Source: Paramicrobacterium agarici
GTDB taxonomy: Bacteria > Actinomycetota > Actinomycetes > Actinomycetales > Microbacteriaceae
NCBI RefSeq assembly: GCF_002563955.1
Contig: NZ_PDJE01000001.1
Location: forward strand, 992,001-1,056,000
DNA: 64,000 bases
Direction: 5' to 3'
In this document: one piece after another, positions 53,120 to 62,145 of the stretch
How the letters are laid out: the number at the start of each line of letters is the position of its first letter
Position numbering within the stretch: the first letter of the stretch is position 1
The notes under the pieces: model-generated
The model's database searches: none
The model's input: only the letters and a program-made list of their open reading frames with translations
Told to the model about the DNA's origin: nothing
Made by a program: the position numbers and the translations under genes

Positions 53120-56038
53120 ATGAAACGCACATTGACAAGGTGTCTCTATGGCACCTTGCTTGCCGGAGGAATAATTTTCTTCGGCGCTACTGCGGCGAAT
53201 GCCGCGGAGCAATCGCCCGACGATGAGAGCACGGCCTGCGGCTGTGTCACCAACATCGTCAGCGACGTGACCGATACTGCGACGGATGCTGTCGATGACA
53301 TCGTCTCGTCGGTGACGGATCATGCGTCGTCACCAGCGGAGGACACTGCGGCGCCGGCTGAGGAAACAATGCCGCCTGCGGAAGATTCGACGCCTCCGGC
53401 TGAAGACACAACGCCGCCTGCGGAAGAATCTGCACCGCCGGCTGAGGAGACGGCGCCTCCTGCTGAGGAGACGGCGCCTCCCGCTGACGACGCAACACCG
53501 CCAGCCGATGCTTCCGGGTCGTCAGACGCCACAACGTCTGGTGATGACAGCGTGGCTGGCGGGTCCGCAGTGAGCCCCGACGTGGAGCTGCCGATCACTG
53601 TTGACGGGCTTGCCCTGTCGCTCGTCGGCGACTCCACATCGTCGGGAGCGACGTCCAATTCGGCAACAGGTGACGCGGCGAATGCTGAAACCGAGGCCAC
53701 CACCTCGGGTGACGACAGTGTCGCGGGCGGGAGCGCAGTAAGCCCGGTCGTGTCCGTGCCGATCACCGTGAACGGCATCGCTGTCTCTGCCGTCGGTGAT
53801 TCCGCAACCGCAGATGCTGCAGCACACGCTGACGGCGCCGACGGATCCGAGGATGCTGCCGCGACGACGTCGGGTGACGACAGCGTGGCGGGCGGAACCG
53901 CGGCGAATCCAGTCGTCACCGTTCCGATCACAATCGACGGCATCGCCGTCTCAGGGCTCGGCGACGCGGCGACGTCAGCAGCGACGGCTGATGCGGAATC
54001 GGCTGACGGCATGAGCAATACCGGCGCGATGACGTCGGGTGACGACGGAATCCTCGGTGGCACCGCCCTCGGCGGCGTTGTCGGGCTTCCTGTGACCGTG
54101 AACGGAATCGCGGTCTCCGGTCTCGGTGACTCGATGACTTCGGGTGCCATGTCCGAGAGCGCAACTGGAGGATCCGGTGCAGCCGATGCTGATTCGGTGA
54201 CTTCTGGCGATGAAAGTGTTGCTGGCGGTACGGCCGTGAGTCCGGTGGCGACTGCACCGATCAACCTGAATGGTGCCGCGGTTTCGGTTCTTGGCGACGC
54301 AATGACGTCGAGTGCCATGGCCGAGTCAGGCGCGGCTGACGCTGATACTGCTGACGCTGGTGCCGTCACTGCCGGTGACGAAAGTGTTGCTGGCGGTACG
54401 GCCGTAAGTCCGGCCGTGACTGCTCCGATCAACCTGAATGGTGCCGCGGTTTCGGTTCTCGGCGACGCAATGACGTCGAGTGCCATGGCCGAGTCAGGCG
54501 CGGCTGACGCTGACACTGCGGACGCTGGTGCCGTCACTGCCGGCGACGACAGCGTTGCTGGTGGCACTGCCGTGTCTCCGGTGGCGGATCTGCCGATCTC
54601 GGTGAACGGTTCCGCTGTTTCCGTTCTCGGTGACTCGATGACCTCGGGTGCCATGGCCGAAACTGCAACTGGAGGCGCCGGTGCAACCGATGCTGATTCG
54701 GCGACCTCCGGCGACGACAGCGTTGCTGGTGGCACTGCCGTGAGTCCGGTCGTGACTGCACCGATCGACCTGAATGGTTCCGCCGTTTCGGTTCTGGGTG
54801 ACTCGATGACGTCGGAAGCTATAGCTGGCACCGGTGCTGCGAGTTCCGCTGACGACGGCGTTGCCACCTCGGGTGACGACGGTGCTCTGAGCGGTACTGC
54901 TGTTGACGGTGCGGTTGGTCTGCCGGTTTCGGTGAACGGTTCTGCTGTTTCGGTTCTCGGTGACTCGATGACCTCGGGCGCCATGTCCGAGACCAGCACG
55001 GCTGACGCTGGAGAAGCGGATGCTGGAGCAACGACAACCGGTGACGACGGCGTTCTCAGTGGCACTGCTGTTGATGGTGTCGTTGGTCTGCCTGTTTCGG
55101 TGAACGGTTTTGCTGTTTCGGTTTTCGGTGACTCGATGACCTCGGGTGCGATGGCCGAGACCGGCACCGCTGTCGCTGGTGCTGGCACTGCGGAGGCTGG
55201 TGCCGTCACGGCCGTTGGCGACAGCGTGGCTGGTGGCACTGCGGTGTCTCCGGTGGCGGGCCTGCCGGTTTCGGTGAACGGTTCTGCTGTTTCGGTTCTA
55301 GGCGACTCGATGACCTCGGGTGCTATGGCCGAGGCCAGTGCCGTTGACGCTGCTGATGGCGGCGTTGTCACTTCTGGTGACGACGCCGCCCTCGGCGGCA
55401 CTGCCGTTGACGGTGTTGTCGGTTTGCCGGTGTCGCTGAACGGTACAGCTGTTTCGGGCGTCGGCGACTCGACAACGTCGAACGCAACTGCCGGCTCCAA
55501 TTCGCCAGGCGACTCGGGTGCATCCGAGTCGTCAGGTGATGACAGCATCCTCGGGGGTACGCTCCTTGACCTTGGCGTTGATGCTCCCGTCACGATCAAC
55601 GGAGATGCAATCTCTGTTGTCGGCGACAGCACAGTCGATGGAGCAACAAGCGGCGGTTCCGGGCCGGATGACCCGGGTGCTGACGACCCGGGTACGGATG
55701 ACCCGGGTACGGATGACCCGGGCACCGATGACCCGGGTACCGATGACCCGGGTACTGACGACCCAGGTACTGACGCACCCGGACCTGATGACCCCGGCAT
55801 CCATGTTCCGGACGTTGACGGGCCTGACTCCGAAGGACCGGCATCAAGTGCAGCGGAGACTACTGCGGCAGGCGCCAGCGAGTCGCCCGCCGGGTGGGTC
55901 AACGGTGCGATGGACGAAGAGCTGGCCGAGACCGGCGCAGACGGCAGCTCAGCGATCTTCGGCATCGCCGCGTTGCTTCTGCTCATCGGTGTGGGGGTGA
56001 AACTCATCGGGCGCAAGCGTTCGCTTCGCCGTCACTAG
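53120..56038 (+). CDS. Cell-wall-anchored protein with 13 chaplin-like repeats
   Basis: 972 residues from ATG 53120 with GGAGAGAG upstream. Layout: signal peptide to about residue 30; a segment with CGC and IVSDVTDTATDAV; Pro-Glu-rich stalk (PPAEDTTPPAEE, about 75-130); 13 repeats of about 45-57 residues (about 138-845); a DPGTD stretch (about 850-890); a linker; LAETG at 935-939; a hydrophobic helix (IFGIAALLLLIGVGVKLI); and a basic tail RKRSLRRH. The repeat core resembles GTAVSPV..PI.LNGSAVSVLGDS and looks like the chaplin domain (beta-rich, amyloid-forming), but has no cysteine. Sortase class E-type recognition (LAxTG) is expected. Confidence 0.8.
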   Translation: MKRTLTRCLYGTLLAGGIIFFGATAANAAEQSPDDESTACGCVTNIVSDVTDTATDAVDDIVSSVTDHASSPAEDTAAPAEETMPPAEDSTPPAEDTTPPAEESAPPAEETAPPAEETAPPADDATPPADASGSSDATTSGDDSVAGGSAVSPDVELPITVDGLALSLVGDSTSSGATSNSATGDAANAETEATTSGDDSVAGGSAVSPVVSVPITVNGIAVSAVGDSATADAAAHADGADGSEDAAATTSGDDSVAGGTAANPVVTVPITIDGIAVSGLGDAATSAATADAESADGMSNTGAMTSGDDGILGGTALGGVVGLPVTVNGIAVSGLGDSMTSGAMSESATGGSGAADADSVTSGDESVAGGTAVSPVATAPINLNGAAVSVLGDAMTSSAMAESGAADADTADAGAVTAGDESVAGGTAVSPAVTAPINLNGAAVSVLGDAMTSSAMAESGAADADTADAGAVTAGDDSVAGGTAVSPVADLPISVNGSAVSVLGDSMTSGAMAETATGGAGATDADSATSGDDSVAGGTAVSPVVTAPIDLNGSAVSVLGDSMTSEAIAGTGAASSADDGVATSGDDGALSGTAVDGAVGLPVSVNGSAVSVLGDSMTSGAMSETSTADAGEADAGATTTGDDGVLSGTAVDGVVGLPVSVNGFAVSVFGDSMTSGAMAETGTAVAGAGTAEAGAVTAVGDSVAGGTAVSPVAGLPVSVNGSAVSVLGDSMTSGAMAEASAVDAADGGVVTSGDDAALGGTAVDGVVGLPVSLNGTAVSGVGDSTTSNATAGSNSPGDSGASESSGDDSILGGTLLDLGVDAPVTINGDAISVVGDSTVDGATSGGSGPDDPGADDPGTDDPGTDDPGTDDPGTDDPGTDDPGTDAPGPDDPGIHVPDVDGPDSEGPASSAAETTAAGASESPAGWVNGAMDEELAETGADGSSAIFGIAALLLLIGVGVKLIGRKRSLRRH
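53532..55660 (+). repeat. Thirteen tandem repeats coding chaplin-like units
   Basis: Units of about 135-174 bases. Two kinds alternate loosely: one with SVAGGTAVSP and one with GVLSGTAVDG. Units 5 and 6 (about 54206-54541) are near-identical with a 168-base step. Confidence 0.9.
55665..55800 (+). repeat. Short 15-base tandem repeat coding DPGTD
   Basis: GATGACCCGGGTACG-type units repeated about eight times, coding a flexible DDPGT spacer between the repeats and the cell-wall anchor. Confidence 0.9.
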
Positions 56039-56050
56039 GTCATGAGTGAA

Positions 56051-56077
56051 GGGCGGCCGCCGCGCTGGCGGCCGCCC
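56051..56077 (+). terminator. Strong terminator-like hairpin after the surface protein gene
   Basis: Perfect 11-base arms GGGCGGCCGCC/GGCGGCCGCCC with a 5-base loop, 12 bases after the stop. Confidence 0.75.
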
Positions 56078-56146
56078 AAAACCCTGCGCAAAAGCGCCCT
56101 TCGAGTGCGTACTCGCTTCCCCGGGGCTCCTGAATTCGCCCCGGGG

Positions 56147-56152
56147 TTGACG
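56147..56152 (+). promoter_or_regulatory. -35-like element of the ytrA-type operon
   Basis: TTGACG, about 16-18 bases upstream of the operator palindrome's left arm (TTCATT as the possible -10). The operator would then cover the -10. Confidence 0.4.
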
Positions 56153-56166
56153 TGTGCGCGGTTCTA

Positions 56167-56192
56167 TGGTTCATTAGTTGAGTAATGAACCA
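56167..56192 (+). promoter_or_regulatory. Perfect operator palindrome upstream of the GntR gene
   Basis: Arms TGGTTCATTA and TAATGAACCA with a 6-base centre, 14 bases before the GntR start. It fits the YtrA-subfamily pattern of long AT-centred palindromes close to the start. Confidence 0.8.
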
Positions 56193-56206
56193 CGGAGGTA
56201 AAGCGA

Positions 56207-56566
56207 ATGCTCGATGAAGGACGGCCACTTTTCGTTCAGATCGCAGAGCAGATCGAGAACGACATTCTTGACGGGACCTATCCCGAAGAGACCGCAGTGC
56301 CGTCCACGAACGAGCTCGCCAACTTCCTGCGAATCAACCCTGCGACCGCCGGCAAAGGACTCAACCGGCTCGTCGACTCCGGGGTTCTCTACAAGAGAAG
56401 GGGAATCGGAATGTTCGTCGCCGCCGGCGCCAAGCAAACGCTCATGGAAGCGCGCCGCCAAAGCTTCTCTGACGAATACATCGTCCCGCTTATGCAGGAG
56501 GCCGCAAAGCTCGGCATCTCTGCAGATGAACTCACCGAACTCATCACGAAAGAGGCCCGCTCATGA
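56207..56566 (+). CDS. GntR family regulator, YtrA subfamily
   Basis: 119 residues; GGAGGT lies 6 bases before ATG. The winged helix PLFVQIAEQIENDILDGTYP and VPSTNELANFLRINPATAGK, then GLNRLVDSGVLYKRRGIGMF, is the GntR domain with a short C-terminal helix pair, as in YtrA regulators. These repress ABC operons, and the next two genes are such an operon. The operator palindrome just upstream supports autoregulation. The stop overlaps the ATPase start by 4 bases. Confidence 0.9.
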   Translation: MLDEGRPLFVQIAEQIENDILDGTYPEETAVPSTNELANFLRINPATAGKGLNRLVDSGVLYKRRGIGMFVAAGAKQTLMEARRQSFSDEYIVPLMQEAAKLGISADELTELITKEARS

Positions 56567-57444
56567 CCGCCATCACCACACGTGACCTCGCGAAAGTCTA
56601 TAAGGACGTCCGAGCCGTCGACGACGTTTCGATTGACCTCGAGCCGAATCGCATCTACGGGCTTCTCGGCCGCAACGGAGCCGGAAAAACCACGCTGATG
56701 CAGCTGCTCACGGGCCAAGTCTTCGCCACGTCGGGAAACATGCGTGTCTTCGGAGAATCTCCGGTCGAGAACGCGCAGATCCTCGCGCAGACCTGCTTCA
56801 TTCAGGAGAGCCAGAAGTACCCCGACACCTTCCGCGCGAAGGACGTCATCGCCGTGGCAGCGTCCGTCTACCCCAACTGGGATGCTGTCTTCGCCGAAAA
56901 GCTCATCGCCGATTTTCGGCTGCCCGTGAAGCGACTCGTGAAAAAACTCTCGCGGGGACAGCTCAGTGCCGTCGGCATCATCATCGGTCTCGCGTCGCGT
57001 GCGCCTCTGACGTTCTTTGACGAGCCGTATCTGGGTCTGGATGCTGTCGCACGCCAGATCTTCTACGATCGGCTCCTCGAAGACTTCGCGAGCTATCCTC
57101 GCACTGTCGTGCTGTCGACGCACCACATCGACGAAGCCGCGAATCTTCTCGAACACGTCGTCGTACTTGACGAGGGAAAGCTGCTGCTCGACGCCGACAC
57201 GGAGGAGCTCCGCGGTCGAGCACTTCAGGTCGCAGGCAAGGCAGATGCGGTTGACGCGTTCCTCGCGGGTCGCGACGTGCTCTCGCGCGACGAACTGGGC
57301 GCCTTGTCTTCCGCAACCATCATGGCGAGCGAAGGAGATGCAGAACGGGCCGACGGCGCTGGCCTCACCGTCTCCTCCGTCTCACTTCAGAACCTCATTG
57401 TCCACCTGACGACGGACGCTCAGCGCTCCGCCGTCGCCGTTTGA
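56563..57444 (+). CDS. ABC transporter ATP-binding protein of the GntR/YtrA-controlled operon
   Basis: 293 residues. Walker A is GRNGAGKTTLMQLLTG, the Q-loop region is CFIQESQKYPDTFRAKDVI, the signature is KLSRGQLSAVGIIIGLAS (SRGQ in place of SGGQ) and Walker B is PLTFFDEPYLGLDA, with H-loop STHHIDEAANLLEHV. This type (YtrB/BcrA-like) is linked to antibiotic or cell-envelope stress export. It overlaps the GntR gene, and the permease follows. Confidence 0.9.
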   Translation: MTAITTRDLAKVYKDVRAVDDVSIDLEPNRIYGLLGRNGAGKTTLMQLLTGQVFATSGNMRVFGESPVENAQILAQTCFIQESQKYPDTFRAKDVIAVAASVYPNWDAVFAEKLIADFRLPVKRLVKKLSRGQLSAVGIIIGLASRAPLTFFDEPYLGLDAVARQIFYDRLLEDFASYPRTVVLSTHHIDEAANLLEHVVVLDEGKLLLDADTEELRGRALQVAGKADAVDAFLAGRDVLSRDELGALSSATIMASEGDAERADGAGLTVSSVSLQNLIVHLTTDAQRSAVAV

Positions 57445-57455
57445 AAGGCGTGACC

Positions 57456-58175
57456 GTGCGCATCAAATCAGTCGTCAAACTGCACACCGCGAACCGCTTC
57501 ACGTTCTTCGGTATGCCCTTCATGATCGCTGGCATCGCGTTCGCGATCATTCTCACCGTCGGCATCTTTGCCAACGTCGTCACAGGGGGTCAAGACCTCG
57601 AGGACATGTACATGGGAATGACCTGGAACGGCGCGATCTTCGCTCTGCTCGGGCCGCTCATGGGATTCGGCATCACGTCAATGACGCAATACTTTCCGCT
57701 CGCAACGGGTCTCGGCCTGACGCGCTGGGAGTTTGCCCGCGGTACCGGTCTGATCTTCGTCGCAAACGCCGCAATGTTCTCGGTGTTCGTCACACTCGGC
57801 AAGATGATCGAGGAGGCCACCTCCGGGTGGGGCCTCCAGGTACGATTCTTCAACGTCTTCTACACGGGAATCGGGCCGGCATGGCAGACCCTCGTGCAGA
57901 CGTTCCTGCTCATTCTCGCTTTCATGTTCATCGGCGCCGCTGCCGCGACGGCGGTCAATCGCTGGGGTCAGATGGCTCTCTGGGCTGGCCTGCTCGTGAT
58001 GCTCGTCGTCATACTCGTGGCAGGTATGACCGCCTTTATCAACGAGGAGTTCCTCGCGTGGCTGATCTCCCTGCTCTCCATGGGGTGGCTCCCGTGGATG
58101 GGCGTGCTTCTCACGGTGGGGGTCGTGAGTGCGGTCGCCTGGATGACTCTGGTTCGCAGGGCTCAAGCACGGTAG
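57456..58175 (+). CDS. ABC transporter permease of the GntR/YtrA-controlled operon
   Basis: 239 residues from GTG 57456, which has GAAAGG 7 bases upstream; a TTG at 57441 is the longer option. Six hydrophobic segments, for example MPFMIAGIAFAIILTVGIF, WNGAIFALLGPLMGFGIT and QTFLLILAFMFIGAAAATAV. No family-specific signature was recognised beyond ABC-2-like permeases of YtrB partner type. The predicted substrate is unknown; export or cell-envelope maintenance is likely. Confidence 0.82.
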   Translation: MRIKSVVKLHTANRFTFFGMPFMIAGIAFAIILTVGIFANVVTGGQDLEDMYMGMTWNGAIFALLGPLMGFGITSMTQYFPLATGLGLTRWEFARGTGLIFVANAAMFSVFVTLGKMIEEATSGWGLQVRFFNVFYTGIGPAWQTLVQTFLLILAFMFIGAAAATAVNRWGQMALWAGLLVMLVVILVAGMTAFINEEFLAWLISLLSMGWLPWMGVLLTVGVVSAVAWMTLVRRAQAR

Positions 58176-58195
58176 GCACCGGGCTACGTGCCCCT

Positions 58196-58232
58196 CGGCG
58201 GGTCGGACATCAGCTGAATGTCCGACCCGCCG
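58196..58232 (+). terminator. Terminator hairpin of the GntR-ABC operon
   Basis: Perfect 15-base arms (58196-58210 and 58218-58232) with a 7-base loop, 20 bases after the permease stop. Confidence 0.8.
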
Positions 58233-58264
58233 AATAGTGTGAGAGGGCACCACGAGGGGAGCAC

Positions 58265-61200
58265 ATGTTCTTTCTGAACGAGACAGCTGAGCCGCGCATC
58301 GTCACGAGCGCGAGCGACCTGACGCAGGCGTCGCAGTGCGAGTGGGCGTTTCTGCGCAAGCTCGACGCCAAGCTCGGCCGCATCCCTCTCATCGTCGAAG
58401 AGCGCGACGCCATGAATAAGCGCACCTCAGCTCTGGGCGACGAGCACGAAGCCCGGGTGCTTCAGCAGTACCGCGATCGGTTCGGCACCGGGGTTGTCGA
58501 GATCGATCGGCCAGCTTCCATGACTGCCCGAGACTTGCAGGATGCCGCTGACTCGACGCTCCGCGCTTTTGAAGCCGGTGCCGACGTTGTGTTTCAGGCG
58601 ACGTTCTGGGATGGCGCGTTCGTCGGGTTCGCCGACTTCATCGTTCGTCAGCCTGACGGCAGCTACGAGGTGCAAGACACCAAGCTCGCGCGCTCCGCGA
58701 AGATCACGGCGCTGCTGCAGCTCGCCGCCTACGGTGAGAAGATGGCGGCGCTCGGCATTCGCGTCAGCCCCATTGCGCGACTCATCCTCGGCGATGGCCG
58801 CCATAGCGAGCACCGCCTGCGAGACATCGTCCCGGTGTATCGGCGACGCGTCGCGCGCCTGCAGCGCATTATCGACGAGCGCGTCGCCGACGCAGGCGCG
58901 ATCGCGTGGGGAGCGACGGGTTACATCGCCTGCGGCCGATGCGACCTGTGCGAAGAGGCCGTGCACGAGCACCGGGACGTGCTTCTCGTCGCGGGGCTCA
59001 GCGTGCGGCAGCGAGCCAGGCTACTCGAGGCTGGAATTACGACGATCGATGCGCTCGCCGCAGCATCCGACCCCCTTCCCGACATGACCGAGTCGACGTT
59101 TGCCGGTCTACGCGAGCAGGCACGTTTGCAGCTCGAATCCGACGGTAGGGATGCTGCGGACGCAGCGAGCGCAGGTTCGCCCGCTGTTCGCGTCTTCGCT
59201 CCTGACGCTCTCGCGGCGATCCCCGAGCCCGACGAAGGAGACATCTTCTTCGATTTCGAGGGAGACCCGCTGTACAGCGAGACGCGCTCCGACGGCACCG
59301 TCGAGTGGGGGCTCGACTACCTGTTCGGTCTCATCGAGGCAGACGGGACGTTCCGCGCGTTCTGGGCGCACAGTTTTGCAGAAGAGCGTCAAGCGCTGCT
59401 GGATTTTCTCGAGTATGTGCGTGAGCGCCGCGAGAAGCACCCGGCCATGCACATCTATCACTACGCGTCGTACGAGCGCACCCATCTGCTGTCCATCGCC
59501 GCTCGGCATGGTGTCGGCGAGCAGGCGGTTGATGAGCTGCTGCGCGCGCACGTGCTTGTCGATCTGTATCCGATCGTTCGTCACAGCGTTCGCGTGGGAT
59601 CACGCTCATACTCGATCAAGAAGCTCGAACCGCTGTACATGGGCGACGAGCATCGCGATGGAGACGTCACGAACGCGGGCGATTCCATCACCGAGTACGC
59701 GGAGCTGAGCGTGCTCAGGGCAGCGGGTGCGGCGGGGGATGCACGTGCTGCCGCCGAAGCTCAGCGCATGCTCTCCTCGGTCGCTGACTACAACGAGTAC
59801 GACTGCGTCTCGACGCTGCGCTTGCGTGATTGGCTGCTTGGTCACGCTCGCGCCGCCGGCGTGCATCCCCTTGGCGCGGCCGACCGCGATGAGCTCGACA
59901 TCGAACCGTCGCCTCTGCACGACACACTCATCGGCTTCGCCGGTGATCCGCTGGACCCCGCGCGCACAGCCGACCAAGCAGCGCTCGCGATCTCGGCGGC
60001 CGCGATCGACTATCACCGACGCGAGCAGAAAAGCTTCTGGTGGGGGCACTTCTCGAGGCTCGTCGACCCGATTGATGATTGGGCCGACACGCGTGACTGC
60101 TTTGTCATCGACCGCGCCGTGCTCGACACCGATTGGCATCGCGAAGGCAGGCAGCGCAGCGACCGCAGGCACCTCGTCGTTCGCGGGTCATGGGCTCCGG
60201 GCAGCACCGTGAAAGCCGGCGCGAAGCCCTTCGCGCTCTATGATCAGCCCGCTCCATGGCCCGACCTGCACGCTGACCCGGGCGCTCGCGTTGCGCGGCA
60301 AGTGACGATTCTCGACGTCTTCGACGACGGCCGGATGCTGCTGGAAGAGACGCTCGGGCGCGACATCGAACCGTACACGAGCATGCCCGTGGCGCTGACT
60401 CCCGAGAGTCCGCCGCGCCCCGGAACCCAGGTCGATGCGATCGCCTGGTGGGGGCAGAGCATCGTCGACGCCCTCGGCGACGCCGCTGTTTCCGCAGCAT
60501 CCGACCCCGCTGAGATCTCGAAGGCGCTCACGGCCGAGCCGGTGCTCGACCTTCTGCGTCGAGTGCCACCTCGGACGCACACCGGCTTGCTGCCGCGAAC
60601 CGGCGACAACCTCGCCGACGTCACGAACGCGGTGCTCGACCTCGACGACTCGTACCTTGCCGTGCAAGGGCCGCCCGGTACGGGCAAGACCTACCTCGCC
60701 TCTCATCTCATCGCCGAGCTTGTGCGGCGGCACAAGTGGAAGATCGGTGTCGTCTCGCAGTCTCACGCCGTCGTCGAGAACGTGCTCGATCGCGTTGTGA
60801 CGAGTGCGGGACTCGATGCCTCGCTCGTGGGCAAAGCGCTCAAGCAGGGCGACGCCGCCGATGCCCACGCGTTCACCGCGCTCGACAAGAAGCAGTACCT
60901 GACGTTCGGCCTCGACAACGATGCGACCGGCTACGTCATCGGCGGCACCGCGTGGGACTTCAGCAATCCGGCGCGCGTCGGTCGTCGAGGCCTCGACCTT
61001 CTCGTCGTCGACGAGGCGGGCCAGTATTCGCTCGGGTCGACGATCGCTGCGAGCGTCGCCGCGCGCAACCTTGTGCTGCTCGGTGACCCGCAGCAGTTGC
61101 CGCAAGTGAGTCAGGGCACGCACCCAGAGCCCGTCGACGAGTCGGCGCTGGGCTGGGTGAGCGCGGGGCACGACGTGCTGCCCGACGAGCTCGGCTATTT

Positions 61201-61813
61201 TCTGGCCGAGAGCCGTCGCATGCACGATGACGTCACCGCTGTGGTCTCGGAGCTGTCCTACGAGGGGGCGCTGCGCTCGCATGAGTGCGTCGGTGAACGC
61301 ACCCTCGAGCAGGAGTTGCCCGGCCTGCACGTGCGCCCCGTGAATCACGCGGGCAATGCGACGGCGTCCCCGGAGGAGGCCGCGCGCGTGGTCGAGATCG
61401 TCCGCGACCACGTCGGTCTCGCGTGGACGGATCCCGACGAAAAGCGCGTGCGAGACCCGCTCACCGAACGAGACATCATCGTGGTCTCGCCGTACAACGC
61501 GCAGGTCGCCGAGATCCGCGAAGCGCTCGACCGCGCCGGCCACCGAGACGTTCGTGTTGGCACCGTCGACAAGTTTCAGGGGCAGGAGGCCGTGATCGCA
61601 ATCGTGAGCCTTGCAGCATCCGACCCCGGTGAAGTCCCGCGCGGCATGGCCTTCTTGCTCATGAAGAATCGGCTGAACGTGTCGATCTCGCGGGCGCAGT
61701 GGGCCGCGTATCTCGTCTATTCGCCGGCGCTCACCGACTATCTGCCGACGACGCCGGGCGAGGTCGCGCAGCTCAGCGCCTTCATCAGCATGGTCGACGG
61801 CGCCGAGGGGTAG
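58265..61813 (+). CDS. TM0106-family RecB-like nuclease fused to a superfamily I helicase
   Basis: 1182 residues. The N-terminal part (about 15-250) is a RecB-like PD-(D/E)XK module (TSASDLTQASQCEWAFLRKL, FADFIVRQPDGSYEVQDTKL with the D-x-K core, CGRCDLC). The middle (about 315-520) is an RNase H-like domain (IFFDFEGDPL, IYHYASYERTHLL, YNEYDCVSTLRLRDWL). The C-terminal helicase (about 780-1182) has GPPGTGKT, LLVVDEAGQYSLGS, VSPYNAQVAEI, GTVDKFQGQEA and MKNRLNVSISRAQ. Related proteins are found across actinobacteria as putative DNA repair or defence enzymes. It stands alone. Confidence 0.9.
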   Translation: MFFLNETAEPRIVTSASDLTQASQCEWAFLRKLDAKLGRIPLIVEERDAMNKRTSALGDEHEARVLQQYRDRFGTGVVEIDRPASMTARDLQDAADSTLRAFEAGADVVFQATFWDGAFVGFADFIVRQPDGSYEVQDTKLARSAKITALLQLAAYGEKMAALGIRVSPIARLILGDGRHSEHRLRDIVPVYRRRVARLQRIIDERVADAGAIAWGATGYIACGRCDLCEEAVHEHRDVLLVAGLSVRQRARLLEAGITTIDALAAASDPLPDMTESTFAGLREQARLQLESDGRDAADAASAGSPAVRVFAPDALAAIPEPDEGDIFFDFEGDPLYSETRSDGTVEWGLDYLFGLIEADGTFRAFWAHSFAEERQALLDFLEYVRERREKHPAMHIYHYASYERTHLLSIAARHGVGEQAVDELLRAHVLVDLYPIVRHSVRVGSRSYSIKKLEPLYMGDEHRDGDVTNAGDSITEYAELSVLRAAGAAGDARAAAEAQRMLSSVADYNEYDCVSTLRLRDWLLGHARAAGVHPLGAADRDELDIEPSPLHDTLIGFAGDPLDPARTADQAALAISAAAIDYHRREQKSFWWGHFSRLVDPIDDWADTRDCFVIDRAVLDTDWHREGRQRSDRRHLVVRGSWAPGSTVKAGAKPFALYDQPAPWPDLHADPGARVARQVTILDVFDDGRMLLEETLGRDIEPYTSMPVALTPESPPRPGTQVDAIAWWGQSIVDALGDAAVSAASDPAEISKALTAEPVLDLLRRVPPRTHTGLLPRTGDNLADVTNAVLDLDDSYLAVQGPPGTGKTYLASHLIAELVRRHKWKIGVVSQSHAVVENVLDRVVTSAGLDASLVGKALKQGDAADAHAFTALDKKQYLTFGLDNDATGYVIGGTAWDFSNPARVGRRGLDLLVVDEAGQYSLGSTIAASVAARNLVLLGDPQQLPQVSQGTHPEPVDESALGWVSAGHDVLPDELGYFLAESRRMHDDVTAVVSELSYEGALRSHECVGERTLEQELPGLHVRPVNHAGNATASPEEAARVVEIVRDHVGLAWTDPDEKRVRDPLTERDIIVVSPYNAQVAEIREALDRAGHRDVRVGTVDKFQGQEAVIAIVSLAASDPGEVPRGMAFLLMKNRLNVSISRAQWAAYLVYSPALTDYLPTTPGEVAQLSAFISMVDGAEG

Positions 61814-61817
61814 TCGC

Positions 61818-62120
61818 CTACTCCGCCGAGATGTCGAGGTTGCGCGCCGCGACGGAGATCTGCTTCGCCAGGTCGATGTCGCGCTGTGTCAGCCCCGACA
61901 CGTCATGGGTCGACAGCGTCACTGTGACGTTCGGGTAGCGCAGGCCGACGTCGGGGTGGTGGTTCGCCTGGTCGGCGAGCTTGCCGATTTCGACGACAAA
62001 CTCGACGCCCTTCGCAAACGACCCGGTCTCGAACCGCGCGCGGGCACTGTCCCCTTCGGCGTGCCAGTCGGCGACTCCCGATTGCTCGGCAAAGCGTTCT
62101 GCGGAGATTCGATCCATCAT
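61818..62120 (-). CDS. Pterin-4a-carbinolamine dehydratase
   Basis: 100 residues. The active-site block HHPDVGLRYPNVTVTLSTHD contains the His-His-Pro-Asp motif, followed by VSGLTQRDIDLAKQI. It recycles tetrahydrobiopterin 4a-carbinolamine. GAAGG lies just before two adjacent ATG codons at 62120 and 62117. No phenylalanine hydroxylase is nearby, so it may serve another pterin or moonlighting role. Confidence 0.85.
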   Translation of the reverse strand: MMDRISAERFAEQSGVADWHAEGDSARARFETGSFAKGVEFVVEIGKLADQANHHPDVGLRYPNVTVTLSTHDVSGLTQRDIDLAKQISVAARNLDISAE

Positions 62121-62145
62121 GCCTTCAGGGTAGCCTCGCGTATCG

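Noticed and set aside
53532..55660. Repeats considered as a CRISPR array
   Set aside because: Units are 135-174 bases, coding, in frame and divergent; there is no short constant repeat with unique spacers.
53320..56016. A very long open frame (898 codons) on the minus strand opposite the repeat surface protein
   Set aside because: It is the mirror of a repetitive GC-rich gene that has a signal peptide, an anchor and a ribosome site on the plus strand. The antisense frame has no start signal and only Ser/Pro/Ala repeats.
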